DNA from: Streptomyces sp. 7-21
GTDB taxonomy: Bacteria; Actinomycetota; Actinomycetes; Streptomycetales; Streptomycetaceae
Length of the DNA: 64,000 bases
Assembly (NCBI RefSeq): GCF_016741785.1
Contig: NZ_JAERRL010000020.1
Span: 19,371 to 83,370 of the forward strand
Direction: 5' to 3'
Positions 15,968 through 25,988 of this stretch are shown piece by piece (position 1 is the first letter of the stretch; each line of letters begins with the position of its first letter). The notes under the pieces are model-generated. The model ran no database searches. It was not told the origin of the DNA and worked only from the letters and a program-made list of their open reading frames with translations. Position numbers and translations under genes: made by a program.

Positions 15968-17050
15968 TCACCGGCGGGGGCCGGCGTCCCGCAGCGCCGC
16001 GAGGCAGCGGTCCACGTCGGCCTCCGTGTTGTGCAAGTAGAACGACACGCGCAGATCGCCCGCCCGGGCCGAGACGATGATGCCCGCCGCCGCCAGGGCC
16101 CCGGCGGCGGCACCGAGGCCGGGCACGGCGACGATGGGGGAGCGCACGGTGGCCGGCCGGTGGCCCAGGCCGGCCAGCCCGGCGCGGAACCGGTCGGCCA
16201 GGGCGAGCCCGTGTTCCCCGGCCGCGCGCGGGCCCAGCTCCTCGAGCAGCGCCAGCGAGCGGGCCGCGGCCTGGTACGGCAGGAACGCCGGGCTCTGGTC
16301 GAACCGCCGCGCGTCGCCGGGCAGGTCACGCAGCACGCCGTAGAGGTCCGCATCAGTGGCGCGCCCGGCCATCATCCCGGCGTACAGCGGCGCCAGGCCG
16401 CCGCCGTCCTCGGGCACCGTCAGGAACGCGACGCCGCGCGGGCACAGCAGCCACTTGTACGCGGCGCAGACGGTGAAGTCGAAGTCGGCGGCCCGCAGCG
16501 GCAGCCAGCCGGCCGCCTGGCTGGTGTCGACCATCGTGCGCGCCCCGTGGCGGCGCGCCGCGTCGCGGATCGCCGCCAGGTCGGCCACCCGCCCGTCGCG
16601 CGACTGCACCGCGCTGACGGCGACCAGCGCGGTGTCCTCGCGTATCTCGTCGGCCAGTGCTGCTAGCGGCACGGCGCGCGGCCGCAGCCCGGGGCGGTGC
16701 GCGAAGGGGGAGACGGTCGAGACGAACTCCTCCTCGGCGAACAGGACTTCCGCACCGTCCGGCAGCGATGCCGCGATCAGCGCCACGTGCAGCGAGGCGC
16801 CGCCCCCGATGGCCACGCGCCCCGGCGCCACCCCCATCAGGCGCGCGAAGGCGGCCCGGGAGTCCTCGATGTCGCGGAACGCCGCGGCGGAGTCGAACTG
16901 CCCGTCAGCGGCCTGCGCGGCGGCGTGGCGCAGCGCCCGGGCGCTGCGGGCCGGCAGCAGGCAGTGCGACGCGGTGTTCAGGTACGTGGTAGCCGTGGCG
17001 GGGTACTCCTCGGCCAGGAGCGTGCGCGGGGATGTCAGCGGGGATGTCAT
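15968..17050 (-). CDS. Class V aminotransferase-fold PLP enzyme
   Basis: 360 residues of the cysteine desulfurase/isopenicillin N epimerase-like group. The N-terminus TYLNTASHCLLPARSARAL is typical; the PLP Asp/His block is GARTMVDTSQAAGWLPLRAA, and the Schiff-base Lys lies in FTVCAAYKWLLCPRGVAFL. The C-terminus VSFYLHNTEADVDRCLAAL is also family-like. No conserved active-site Cys loop of a cysteine desulfurase is seen, so kynureninase-, epimerase- or lyase-type chemistry is more likely. ATG 17050 is preceded by GGGGATG. It is divergent from the CoA-transferase gene, 84-99 bases apart, and the two may share control. Confidence 0.85.
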   Translation of the reverse strand: MTSPLTSPRTLLAEEYPATATTYLNTASHCLLPARSARALRHAAAQAADGQFDSAAAFRDIEDSRAAFARLMGVAPGRVAIGGGASLHVALIAASLPDGAEVLFAEEEFVSTVSPFAHRPGLRPRAVPLAALADEIREDTALVAVSAVQSRDGRVADLAAIRDAARRHGARTMVDTSQAAGWLPLRAADFDFTVCAAYKWLLCPRGVAFLTVPEDGGGLAPLYAGMMAGRATDADLYGVLRDLPGDARRFDQSPAFLPYQAAARSLALLEELGPRAAGEHGLALADRFRAGLAGLGHRPATVRSPIVAVPGLGAAAGALAAAGIIVSARAGDLRVSFYLHNTEADVDRCLAALRDAGPRR

Positions 17051-17078
17051 GCGCCGAGTCTCACCACCAGACGACCGC

Positions 17079-17107
17079 TTGTGAAAGGTGAAACACGTTC
17101 TTATCAT
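17079..17107 (+). promoter_or_regulatory. Candidate promoter of the CoA-transferase–thiolase–FadB operon
   Basis: TTGTGA (17079-17084) and TATCAT (17102-17107) are separated by 17 bases, matching housekeeping-sigma -35/-10 elements at four and five of six positions. The region is locally AT-richer than its surroundings and lies 28-43 bases ahead of the two possible start codons. Confidence 0.45.
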
Positions 17108-17149
17108 CGCGGGTGAGACGGCACCGGCGGCGGCATGCCTGGGGGCCCC

Positions 17150-18316
17150 ATGACAGCGACGACGCGACCCGCGCCCTGCCCGCTCGCCGGCGTGCGCGTG
17201 CTGGAGCTGGCCGGAATCGGCCCGGGCCCGTTCGCCGCGATGCTGCTGGGAGACCTGTGCGCCGACGTGGTCCGCGTGGACCGCCCCGGCGGCTCCTGGC
17301 CCGGCCTGGACCCAGCCCGCGATCTGACCAACCGCGCCAAGCGTTCCGTCCTGCTCGACCTCAAGTCCCCTGACGGACAGGAACTGGCCCTTGGCCTGGC
17401 CGAGCGGGCCGACGTGCTCATCGAGGGCTTCCGGCCCGGCGTCGCCGAGCGTCTCGGCGTCGGCCCCGGCCCGTGCCTGGCACGCAACCCCGCGCTGGTG
17501 TACGGCCGGATGACGGGCTGGGGCCAGGACGGGCCGCTCGCGCGCACCGCCGGGCACGATCTGACCTACCTGGCCCTGACCGGCGCCCTGCACCTGACCG
17601 GCCCCGCCCACGGCCCGCCGACGGCCCCCGCCAACCTGCTGGGCGACTATGCGGGCGGCGCGCTGTACCTGGTCGCCGGCGTGCTCGCCGCGCTGCTGCA
17701 CGCCCGCGCCACCGGCACCGGCCAGGTCGTGGACGCCGCGATCGTCGACGGCGTCGCCCACCTGACGACCGCGCTGCACGGGCTGCTGGCCGCCGGCCTG
17801 TGGCGGGACGCGCGCGAGGCCAACCTCCTGGACGGCGGCGCCCCGTTCTACGGCGTCTACGCCACCTCGGACGGCGGCTGCATGGCCGTGGGCGCCCTGG
17901 AACCCGCCTTCTACGACGAGTTCACCCGCCTGCTGGGCCTGACCGGTGACCTGCCCGACCGCGACGACCCGGCCAGCTGGCCGCGGCTGCGCGCCCTGGT
18001 GGCCGGCCGCTTCGCCCGCCGCACCCGGGCCGAGTGGGAGCGCGTCTTCGCCGGCTCCGACGCCTGCGTGGCGCCCGTGCTGTCGCTGCGTGAGGCCCCG
18101 GACCACCCGCACCTCGCCGCGCGGGGAACGTTCACCGTGCGCGACGGCGTCCGGCAGCCCGCGCCCGCGCCCCGGTTCTCCGCCACCCCCGCCGGCTCCG
18201 GCCGCGGACCCGCACGCCCCGGCGCCGACGCGGCGGACGTCGCCCGCGACTGGGACCTTCCCGGCCTGGCCGCCCCGCCGGCCCCGGCCGCCCCACCCGT
18301 GAGGAGAGGCACATGA
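17150..18316 (+). CDS. CaiB/BaiF CoA-transferase / alpha-methylacyl-CoA racemase-like
   Basis: 388 residues from ATG 17150 (393 from ATG 17135; a GGGGG run before 17150 favours the shorter form). Class III CoA-transferase fold: LAGVRVLELAGIGPGPFAAM, DLCADVVRVDRPGG, KRSVLLDLKSPDGQELALGL, VLIEGFRPGVAERLG, YGRMTGWGQDGPLARTAGHD, then NLLGDYAGGALYLVAGVLAA with the catalytic Asp. The GIGPGPFAAMLLGD and GRMTGWGQ forms are those of alpha-methylacyl-CoA racemases, which invert (2R)-methylacyl-CoA so that beta-oxidation can proceed; the thiolase and FadB genes downstream fit that role. The stop overlaps the thiolase start (ATGA). Confidence 0.9.
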   Translation: MTATTRPAPCPLAGVRVLELAGIGPGPFAAMLLGDLCADVVRVDRPGGSWPGLDPARDLTNRAKRSVLLDLKSPDGQELALGLAERADVLIEGFRPGVAERLGVGPGPCLARNPALVYGRMTGWGQDGPLARTAGHDLTYLALTGALHLTGPAHGPPTAPANLLGDYAGGALYLVAGVLAALLHARATGTGQVVDAAIVDGVAHLTTALHGLLAAGLWRDAREANLLDGGAPFYGVYATSDGGCMAVGALEPAFYDEFTRLLGLTGDLPDRDDPASWPRLRALVAGRFARRTRAEWERVFAGSDACVAPVLSLREAPDHPHLAARGTFTVRDGVRQPAPAPRFSATPAGSGRGPARPGADAADVARDWDLPGLAAPPAPAAPPVRRGT

Positions 18317-19527
18317 CCACGGAAGCGTACGTGTACGAGGCGATCCGCACGCCGCGCGGGCGCGGCAAGCCCGGCGGAGCGCTGCACACCACCAAGCCGA
18401 TCGACCTCGTCACCGGCCTGATGCGTGAGCTGCTGCGCCGGCTTCCCGGTCTGGACCCGGCCGCGATCGACGACGTGGTGCTCGGCGTCGTCAGCCCGCA
18501 CCGCGACCAGGGCTCCGACCTCGCCAAGATCGCGGCCCTCGCCGCCGGGCTGCCCGAGACCGTCGCCGGAGTCCAGGAAAACCGCTTCTGCGCCTCGGGG
18601 CTGGAGGCCGTCAACCTGGCCGCCGCCAAGATCCGCGCAGGCTGGGACGACCTGGTGCTCGCCGGGGGAGTGGAGTCCATGTCGCGGGTGCCGATCGGCT
18701 CCGACGGCGGCCCGTGGGCCATGGACCCGCGGACCAGCCTGGACATCGGCTACGTCCCGCAGGGCATCGGCGCCGACCTGATCGCCACCCTGGAAGGGCT
18801 GAGCCGCCGCGACGTCGACGAGTACGCCGCGCTCTCCCAGGAGCGTGCCGCCCGGGCCTGGAAGGAGGGCCGCTTCGACCGCTCCGTGGTGCCCGTCACC
18901 GACCGGTCCGGGCTGACCGTGCTCGACCGGGACGAGCACCTGCGGCCCGGTACCACCGCCGACAGCCTGGCCGCCCTCAAGCCCGCCTTCGCCGCGATCG
19001 GCGAGCAGGGCGGCTTCGATGCCGTGGCGCTCCAGAAGTACCACTGGCTGGAGCGGATCAACCACGTGCACCACGCGGGCAACTCCTCCGGCATCGTGGA
19101 CGGCGCCGCCCTCGTCGCCGTCGGCAGCGGCGAGACGGGCGAGCGCTACGGGCTGACCCCGCGCGCCCGGATCGTCTCGGCCGCCGTCACCGGCTCCGAG
19201 CCGACCATCATGCTCACCGGCCCCGCCCCCGCCACCCGCAAGGCACTGGCCCGGGCGGGCATGAGCATCGAGGACATCGACCTGGTCGAGATCAACGAGG
19301 CGTTCGCCGCCGTCGTGCTCCGCTTCGTGCGGGAGATGGGCCTGGACCTGAAGAAGGTCAACGTCAACGGGGGCGCCATCGCCATGGGCCATCCGCTCGG
19401 CGCGACCGGCGCGATGATCCTCGGCACCCTCATCGACGAACTCGAGCGCCGCGGCCTGCGGTACGGCCTGGCCACCCTGTGCGTCGGCGGCGGCATGGGC
19501 GTCGCCACCATCGTCGAGCGGGTCTGA
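18313..19527 (+). CDS. Acetyl-CoA acyltransferase (thiolase, FadA type)
   Basis: 404-residue thiolase that cleaves 3-ketoacyl-CoA (or condenses two acyl-CoAs) in beta-oxidation. The nucleophilic Cys is in QENRFCASGLEAVNLAAAKI (Cys ~93), the loop GGVESMSRVP is standard, and the C-terminal catalytic His and Cys are in GGAIAMGHPLGATGA and LATLCVGGGMGVATIVE. N-terminus VYEAIRTPRGRGKPGG is of the FadA/ketoacyl type. It is translationally coupled to the racemase-like gene; FadB follows after 81 bases. Together they form the beta and alpha activities of a fatty-acid oxidation complex. Confidence 0.94.
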   Translation: MTTEAYVYEAIRTPRGRGKPGGALHTTKPIDLVTGLMRELLRRLPGLDPAAIDDVVLGVVSPHRDQGSDLAKIAALAAGLPETVAGVQENRFCASGLEAVNLAAAKIRAGWDDLVLAGGVESMSRVPIGSDGGPWAMDPRTSLDIGYVPQGIGADLIATLEGLSRRDVDEYAALSQERAARAWKEGRFDRSVVPVTDRSGLTVLDRDEHLRPGTTADSLAALKPAFAAIGEQGGFDAVALQKYHWLERINHVHHAGNSSGIVDGAALVAVGSGETGERYGLTPRARIVSAAVTGSEPTIMLTGPAPATRKALARAGMSIEDIDLVEINEAFAAVVLRFVREMGLDLKKVNVNGGAIAMGHPLGATGAMILGTLIDELERRGLRYGLATLCVGGGMGVATIVERV

Positions 19528-19608
19528 CCCCGCGTCATCGGTTCGTTCCGGTTCCTTCCCCGTTCATTTCCGTTCCGCCTCCCGTCATCCCCCCATCGGA
19601 GCCCGCAC

Positions 19609-21783
19609 ATGCCCCACACCCCGCCCGCCGCCCTTACCTGGCACCGTGACGACGACGGCCTCGTCACCCTCACCTGCGACGGGCCCGCCTGGACGCGGCC
19701 CGATGCCCCGGCCGCCGGCTCCGGCATCGCCGCCGCCCTCGCCGACGCCGCCGACCGCCTCGCGGCCGGAGCCGGCGACGGAACGGTGCGCGGCGCCGTG
19801 CTCCGCGTGCCCGGCGCCCGGTTCCACGCGGCGGCGGGGCTGGACGAGGTGCTGGCGGACGGTCCCGGCCGCGCCGACCGCTTCCTCGCCGCCTCCCGCC
19901 GCGTTCACCGCGCCCTGCGCCGCCTGGAGACGCTGGGCCTGCCCGTGGTCGCCGTCGTCACCGGGCCCGCACACGACGGCGGCCTCGAACTCGCCCTCGC
20001 CTGCCACCACCGCATCGCCGTCGACCGGCCCGGCGTGACCCTCGGCCTGCCCGGCGTCACCCTGGGGCTCACGCCCTCCGGCGGCGGCGTCGTGCGCACC
20101 GTCCGGCTGCTCGGCGTCGCCAGCGCCCTCAACGACGTGCTGCTCCCCGGCACCCGCCACCGGCCCGGCGAGGCCGCGCGCCTTGGGCTGGTGGACGCCA
20201 CCGCCCCCACCGAGGAGGACGCCCTCGCCCTCGCCCGGGACTTCATCGACGGCCACCGCGACGCCGTCCAGCCCTGGGACGCGCCCGGCTACCGGATTCC
20301 CGGGGGCACCCCCGCCGACCCGGAACTGGCCGCCGCGCTGCCCTCGTTTCCCGCCCTGCTGCGTGCCCGCACCGGCGGCGCCCCCGCGCCCGCGCCCCAG
20401 GCGCTGCTCGCCGCCGCCGTCGAGTGCTCCCAGGTCGGTGTGGAGGCCGCCGCCGACGTCGAGGCCCGCTACGCCGCCGAGGTCGCCACCGGCCGCATCG
20501 CGGCCAACCTGACGCGCGCCTTCCACGTGGACATCCCCCGCGCCCGGGAGGGCGTCAGCCGCCCCGCCGGGCCGGAGCACGTGCCCGCCAGCGTCGCCGT
20601 GCTGGGCGCCGGGATGATGGGCGCCGGCATCGCCGCGGCCTGCGCCAGCGCCGGGCTCCGGGTCGTGCTCACGGACGTCAGCGAGGAAGCCGCCCGGCGC
20701 GGCCTGGAGCGCGTCGCCGCAACGTTCGACCGCGCCGTCGCGCGCGGCCGCCTCACGGCCGGGGAACGGCGCGAGGCGCTGGCGCGCGTCACCCCGGCCG
20801 CGCGCCTGGCCGACGCGGCGGGCTGCGAGGCGGTGATCGAGGCCGTCACCGAGGATCTCGCCCTCAAACAGGAGGTGTTCGCCGAGGTGCAGCACGTGGC
20901 GGCGCCCGGCGCCCTGCTCGCCACCAACACCTCGACGCTGCCGGTCTCCACCATCGCCGGGAGCGTCGGCCGCCCGGAAGACCTGCTGGGCCTGCACTTC
21001 TTCTCGCCCGTGGACCGGATGCCGCTGGTCGAGATCGTCCGGGGCCGCCGCACCAGTGACGCCACGCTGGCCCGCGGCATCGACCTCGTCCGCCGGCTGC
21101 GCAAGACGCCCGTCGTCGTCCGCGACGCCCGCGGCTTCTTCACCTCCGCCGTCATCGGCCGCCGGCTGGACGAGGGCGTGGCCATGCTCGCGGAGGGCAT
21201 CGCGCCCGCGTCGGTCGAACAGGCGGCCCGGCAGGCCGGGTATCCCACGGGTGTCCTGGCGCTGCTCGACGAGATCTCGCTCACCCTCGTGCAGCGGATC
21301 AGGGCCGAGGCCCGCGCCGGGGCCGAGGCCGCCGGCCGCGCCTGGCAGCCGCACCCCGCCGAGGCCGTACTCGACCGCATGACGGGGGAGTTCAAACGTC
21401 CGGGCCGGGCAGCCGGCGCGGGCTTCTACGACTACGACGCCGACGGCCGCCGCACCGGCCTGTGGCCCGGCCTGCGCGAGCACTTCGGCCGGGACGGCGC
21501 CGGTGACGTGCCGCTGCGGGACCTCACCGAGCGGCTGCTGTTCGCCGAGACCCTCCAGGCGCTGCGCCTGCTCGCGGACGGCGTCGTCGCCTCCCGTGCG
21601 GATGCCACGGCGGGCGCGCTGCTGGGCCTCAGTTTCCCCGCCTGGACCGGCGGCCCCGTCCAGTACGCCGAGAACTACGAGGGCGGCCTGCCCGGCTTCG
21701 CCGCCCGCGCCGAGGAGCTGGCCGCGCGTTACGGCGAACGGTTCGCTCCGCCGCCGTCCCTCCTCAGCGGCGCCCCGGCGTGA
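19609..21783 (+). CDS. 3-hydroxyacyl-CoA dehydrogenase / enoyl-CoA hydratase fusion (FadB type)
   Basis: 724 residues. An enoyl-CoA hydratase/isomerase domain (~1-210) carries HDGGLELALACHHRIAVD and a downstream LGLPGVTLGLTPSGGGV. The NAD-binding dehydrogenase domain (~325-505) has VAVLGAGMMGAGIAAACAS, ATNTSTLPVSTIAG and LHFFSPVDRMPLVEIV with its catalytic His; the C-terminal domains follow from VRDARGFFTSAVIGRRLDE. This is the usual FadB order. The hydratase oxyanion region begins unusually (RVPGARFHAAAGLDEVLADG), but overall length is normal. It catalyses hydration and oxidation steps feeding the thiolase just upstream. Confidence 0.93.
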   Translation: MPHTPPAALTWHRDDDGLVTLTCDGPAWTRPDAPAAGSGIAAALADAADRLAAGAGDGTVRGAVLRVPGARFHAAAGLDEVLADGPGRADRFLAASRRVHRALRRLETLGLPVVAVVTGPAHDGGLELALACHHRIAVDRPGVTLGLPGVTLGLTPSGGGVVRTVRLLGVASALNDVLLPGTRHRPGEAARLGLVDATAPTEEDALALARDFIDGHRDAVQPWDAPGYRIPGGTPADPELAAALPSFPALLRARTGGAPAPAPQALLAAAVECSQVGVEAAADVEARYAAEVATGRIAANLTRAFHVDIPRAREGVSRPAGPEHVPASVAVLGAGMMGAGIAAACASAGLRVVLTDVSEEAARRGLERVAATFDRAVARGRLTAGERREALARVTPAARLADAAGCEAVIEAVTEDLALKQEVFAEVQHVAAPGALLATNTSTLPVSTIAGSVGRPEDLLGLHFFSPVDRMPLVEIVRGRRTSDATLARGIDLVRRLRKTPVVVRDARGFFTSAVIGRRLDEGVAMLAEGIAPASVEQAARQAGYPTGVLALLDEISLTLVQRIRAEARAGAEAAGRAWQPHPAEAVLDRMTGEFKRPGRAAGAGFYDYDADGRRTGLWPGLREHFGRDGAGDVPLRDLTERLLFAETLQALRLLADGVVASRADATAGALLGLSFPAWTGGPVQYAENYEGGLPGFAARAEELAARYGERFAPPPSLLSGAPA

Positions 21784-21786
21784 GGC

Positions 21787-22266
21787 TCACCCGGCGTAGC
21801 CGGTGGGGCGGCCGCTGACCCGCACCCACACCCGCTTGCCGCCGGGCGTCCGCTCGTAGCCGAGGTCGTCGGCCATCTCCCGCAGCAGCCACAGCCCGCG
21901 CCCCTCCTCGGCCGTCCAGTCGGGCAGCGTGATCCGCGGCAGCACCGGCGAGGTGTCGTGAACGGCGACCTCCACGGCGTCACCGTCGAGCGTCAGTTCC
22001 AGCACGCAGCGCGGGTCGGGCACATGGCGCGCGACGTTCGACAGCAGCTCGGTGACGCCGTGGAGCACCACCTCGACCACGCGCGGCGGCTGGTTCCACT
22101 CGCGCATCGCGGCCGAGGCGAGCCGCCGGAAACGCGCCAGATCTTCCTTGCGTACCGTCAGCGTCCAGCTGCGACACAGCCGGTGCGGGTCGGCCTCCTG
22201 GCCGGTGAGCGTCACGGTCCCTCCGGGGCTTCCACGGTGCGTCATGGCTTGGGCGCGCTGCGTCAT
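21787..22266 (-). CDS. Anti-sigma-factor-like histidine kinase ATPase (HATPase_c, RsbW/SpoIIAB type)
   Basis: 159 residues. A single GHKL ATPase domain: VLHGVTELLSNVARHVPDP holds the N-box (E-x-x-x-N), VAVHDTSPVLPRI the G1-like Asp, and GRGLWLLREMADDLGYER the G2 box, with KRVWVRV at the end. There is no dimerisation/phosphoacceptor domain or membrane segment, so it is of the stand-alone anti-sigma/anti-anti-sigma kinase type abundant in Streptomyces. ATG 22266 has AAGGTG six bases upstream; ATG 22245 lacks one. Convergent with fadB (three bases between). Its sigma or antagonist partner is not nearby. Confidence 0.85.
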   Translation of the reverse strand: MTQRAQAMTHRGSPGGTVTLTGQEADPHRLCRSWTLTVRKEDLARFRRLASAAMREWNQPPRVVEVVLHGVTELLSNVARHVPDPRCVLELTLDGDAVEVAVHDTSPVLPRITLPDWTAEEGRGLWLLREMADDLGYERTPGGKRVWVRVSGRPTGYAG

Positions 22267-22442
22267 GCCCTGCACCTTGCCCGCAACTCCCGGCAATCCG
22301 CAAGGAATTCAGCTGCGCCCGTGCTGTTCATATCACTCGATGGAGTGGTGAAGGTGACGGGCCGTCAGTGCAACGGTGCTGGTCCGGCAGACTTGAGCGG
22401 CCCCGCGGCGCCACCCGCGGCGGAACGGGGGCGCACCGGTGC

Positions 22443-23102
22443 TCATTCCGCGCCCCGGCCGGACGCGGAGGCACGGCCACCGGTCCGCCACCGGCCGAGC
22501 ACCGCCGACGGCATCAGGTCCATCAGGTCGTCGGCCGTGTCCTGGAGCGTCTGCGGGCTGCCGTCCTGCCGCTCCTCCCAGGCGAACGCGGCCGACAGCG
22601 CCGCCGCATTGAACGCCCCCGCCAGCAGCGTCGGCCGGGGATCGCCGGGCTCGGTTCCCTCCCGCGCCGCCAGCACGGACGCCAGCCGGTGCTGCTCCGT
22701 CACCGCGTACCGCAGGAACGCCGCGAGCACCTCCGGCTCGGAGCAGATCAGCCGCAGCGCCGGCAGATAGACGTCCGGATGCCGCGCCGACATGGCCGTC
22801 ACCACGTCGCGCCCCGCCTCCCGCAGCGCCCGCAGCGGCTCCTCGCGGGGCGGCCGCCGCTCCAGCTCGGCCAGGAACAGCGCGCCGGCCTCCCTGACCG
22901 GCAGCAGTACCAGCTCCTCCTTGCTGGCGAAGTAGCGGAAGAACGTGCGCTGAGACACCTCGGCCCGCCGCGCGATGTCCGACACGGTGGTGGCCGCGTA
23001 GCCGCGCTCCTTGAAGAGGTCCAGTCCGCACCGCAGCAACGCCCGCCGTGTCTGTGCCTTCTTGTGCTCCCTCAACCCGAACGGCTCCGGGCAGACTCCC
23101 AT
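22443..23102 (-). CDS. TetR-family transcriptional regulator
   Basis: 219 residues. The N-terminal TetR helix-turn-helix is clear: TRRALLRCGLDLFKERGYAA then TTVSDIARRAEVSQRTFFRY and FASKEELVL, at about residues 18-66. The C-terminal ligand domain is Ala/Leu-rich and ends with GRASASGRGAE. The sequence SQRTFFRYFASKEEL is common in actinobacterial regulators of exporters or lipid genes. Divergent from tex, 142 bases apart; whether it controls tex or only itself is unknown and no clear palindrome was seen between them. Confidence 0.92.
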   Translation of the reverse strand: MGVCPEPFGLREHKKAQTRRALLRCGLDLFKERGYAATTVSDIARRAEVSQRTFFRYFASKEELVLLPVREAGALFLAELERRPPREEPLRALREAGRDVVTAMSARHPDVYLPALRLICSEPEVLAAFLRYAVTEQHRLASVLAAREGTEPGDPRPTLLAGAFNAAALSAAFAWEERQDGSPQTLQDTADDLMDLMPSAVLGRWRTGGRASASGRGAE

Positions 23103-23244
23103 GTGCGCATCGTACGGCCGCCGCCGCGAAGTGACCCCCGGCCGTCACGAACCGACCGCGCGTCCCTGCCTCCGGAGCGCGGCGGCCGCCTGCCAGAATG
23201 CACAGCGCGGCGCAGGGCGCGCCGGGAAAGCGGGAGCGTTGATC

Positions 23245-25620
<2,376 letters not shown>

Positions 25621-25628
25621 GCCGCGCC

Positions 25629-25666
25629 GCCGCCGGTGCCCGGAGCGCGGCCCGGGCACCGGCGGC
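25629..25666 (+). terminator. Factor-independent-type terminator hairpin after tex
   Basis: A perfect 15-base stem, GCCGCCGGTGCCCGG (25629-25643) with CCGGGCACCGGCGGC (25652-25666), and an 8-base loop, starting 9 bases after the tex stop. No U-tract follows, as is common for Streptomyces terminators. Confidence 0.8.
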
Positions 25667-25701
25667 CCTGGCGGCCGGCTGGGCAGGGCCGGGAAAAGCC
25701 T

Positions 25702-25731
25702 TTGCCGGGCCCGTCGCGGGCGGCCTACACT
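25702..25731 (+). promoter_or_regulatory. Candidate promoter of the ABC-F gene
   Basis: TTGCCG (25702-25707) and TACACT (25726-25731) with an 18-base spacer, located 36 bases after the tex terminator hairpin and about 258 bases before the ABC-F start codon. Confidence 0.45.
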
Positions 25732-25988
25732 CACCGGTGGCCTGTTGTCACCCGAAGGAGCGCCGTTGCACAGCTGAGGTCTGCGGACACCGCGAGCCAG
25801 CCGGTACCGCGCGTCACGACGTGTGGGGTGCTGGGCTGCCCGCACGCATGACCTCGCCGCCGCACGGCCCCGCACGGGCGCGGCCCGCTCCTTCGCCGAG
25901 CGCCCGCCGCTTGCACGCCTCCGGCATCCGGCCCGGTGTTCCGCTTCCGCGTCAGTGACCCGCCCGGACACACCGCGAAGAGGCCGCC

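Larger units (their letters stand above)
25621..25988 (+). other. Gene-free leader region between tex and the ABC-F gene
   Basis: 368 bases without a convincing gene. It holds the tex terminator, a promoter-like pair (25702-25731), a strong ribosome site followed by a three-codon TTG reading frame (25755-25777), and then ~210 bases of untranslated, GC-rich leader to the ABC-F start at 25989. Long leaders with small open frames are known to control antibiotic-resistance ABC-F genes. Confidence 0.6.
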
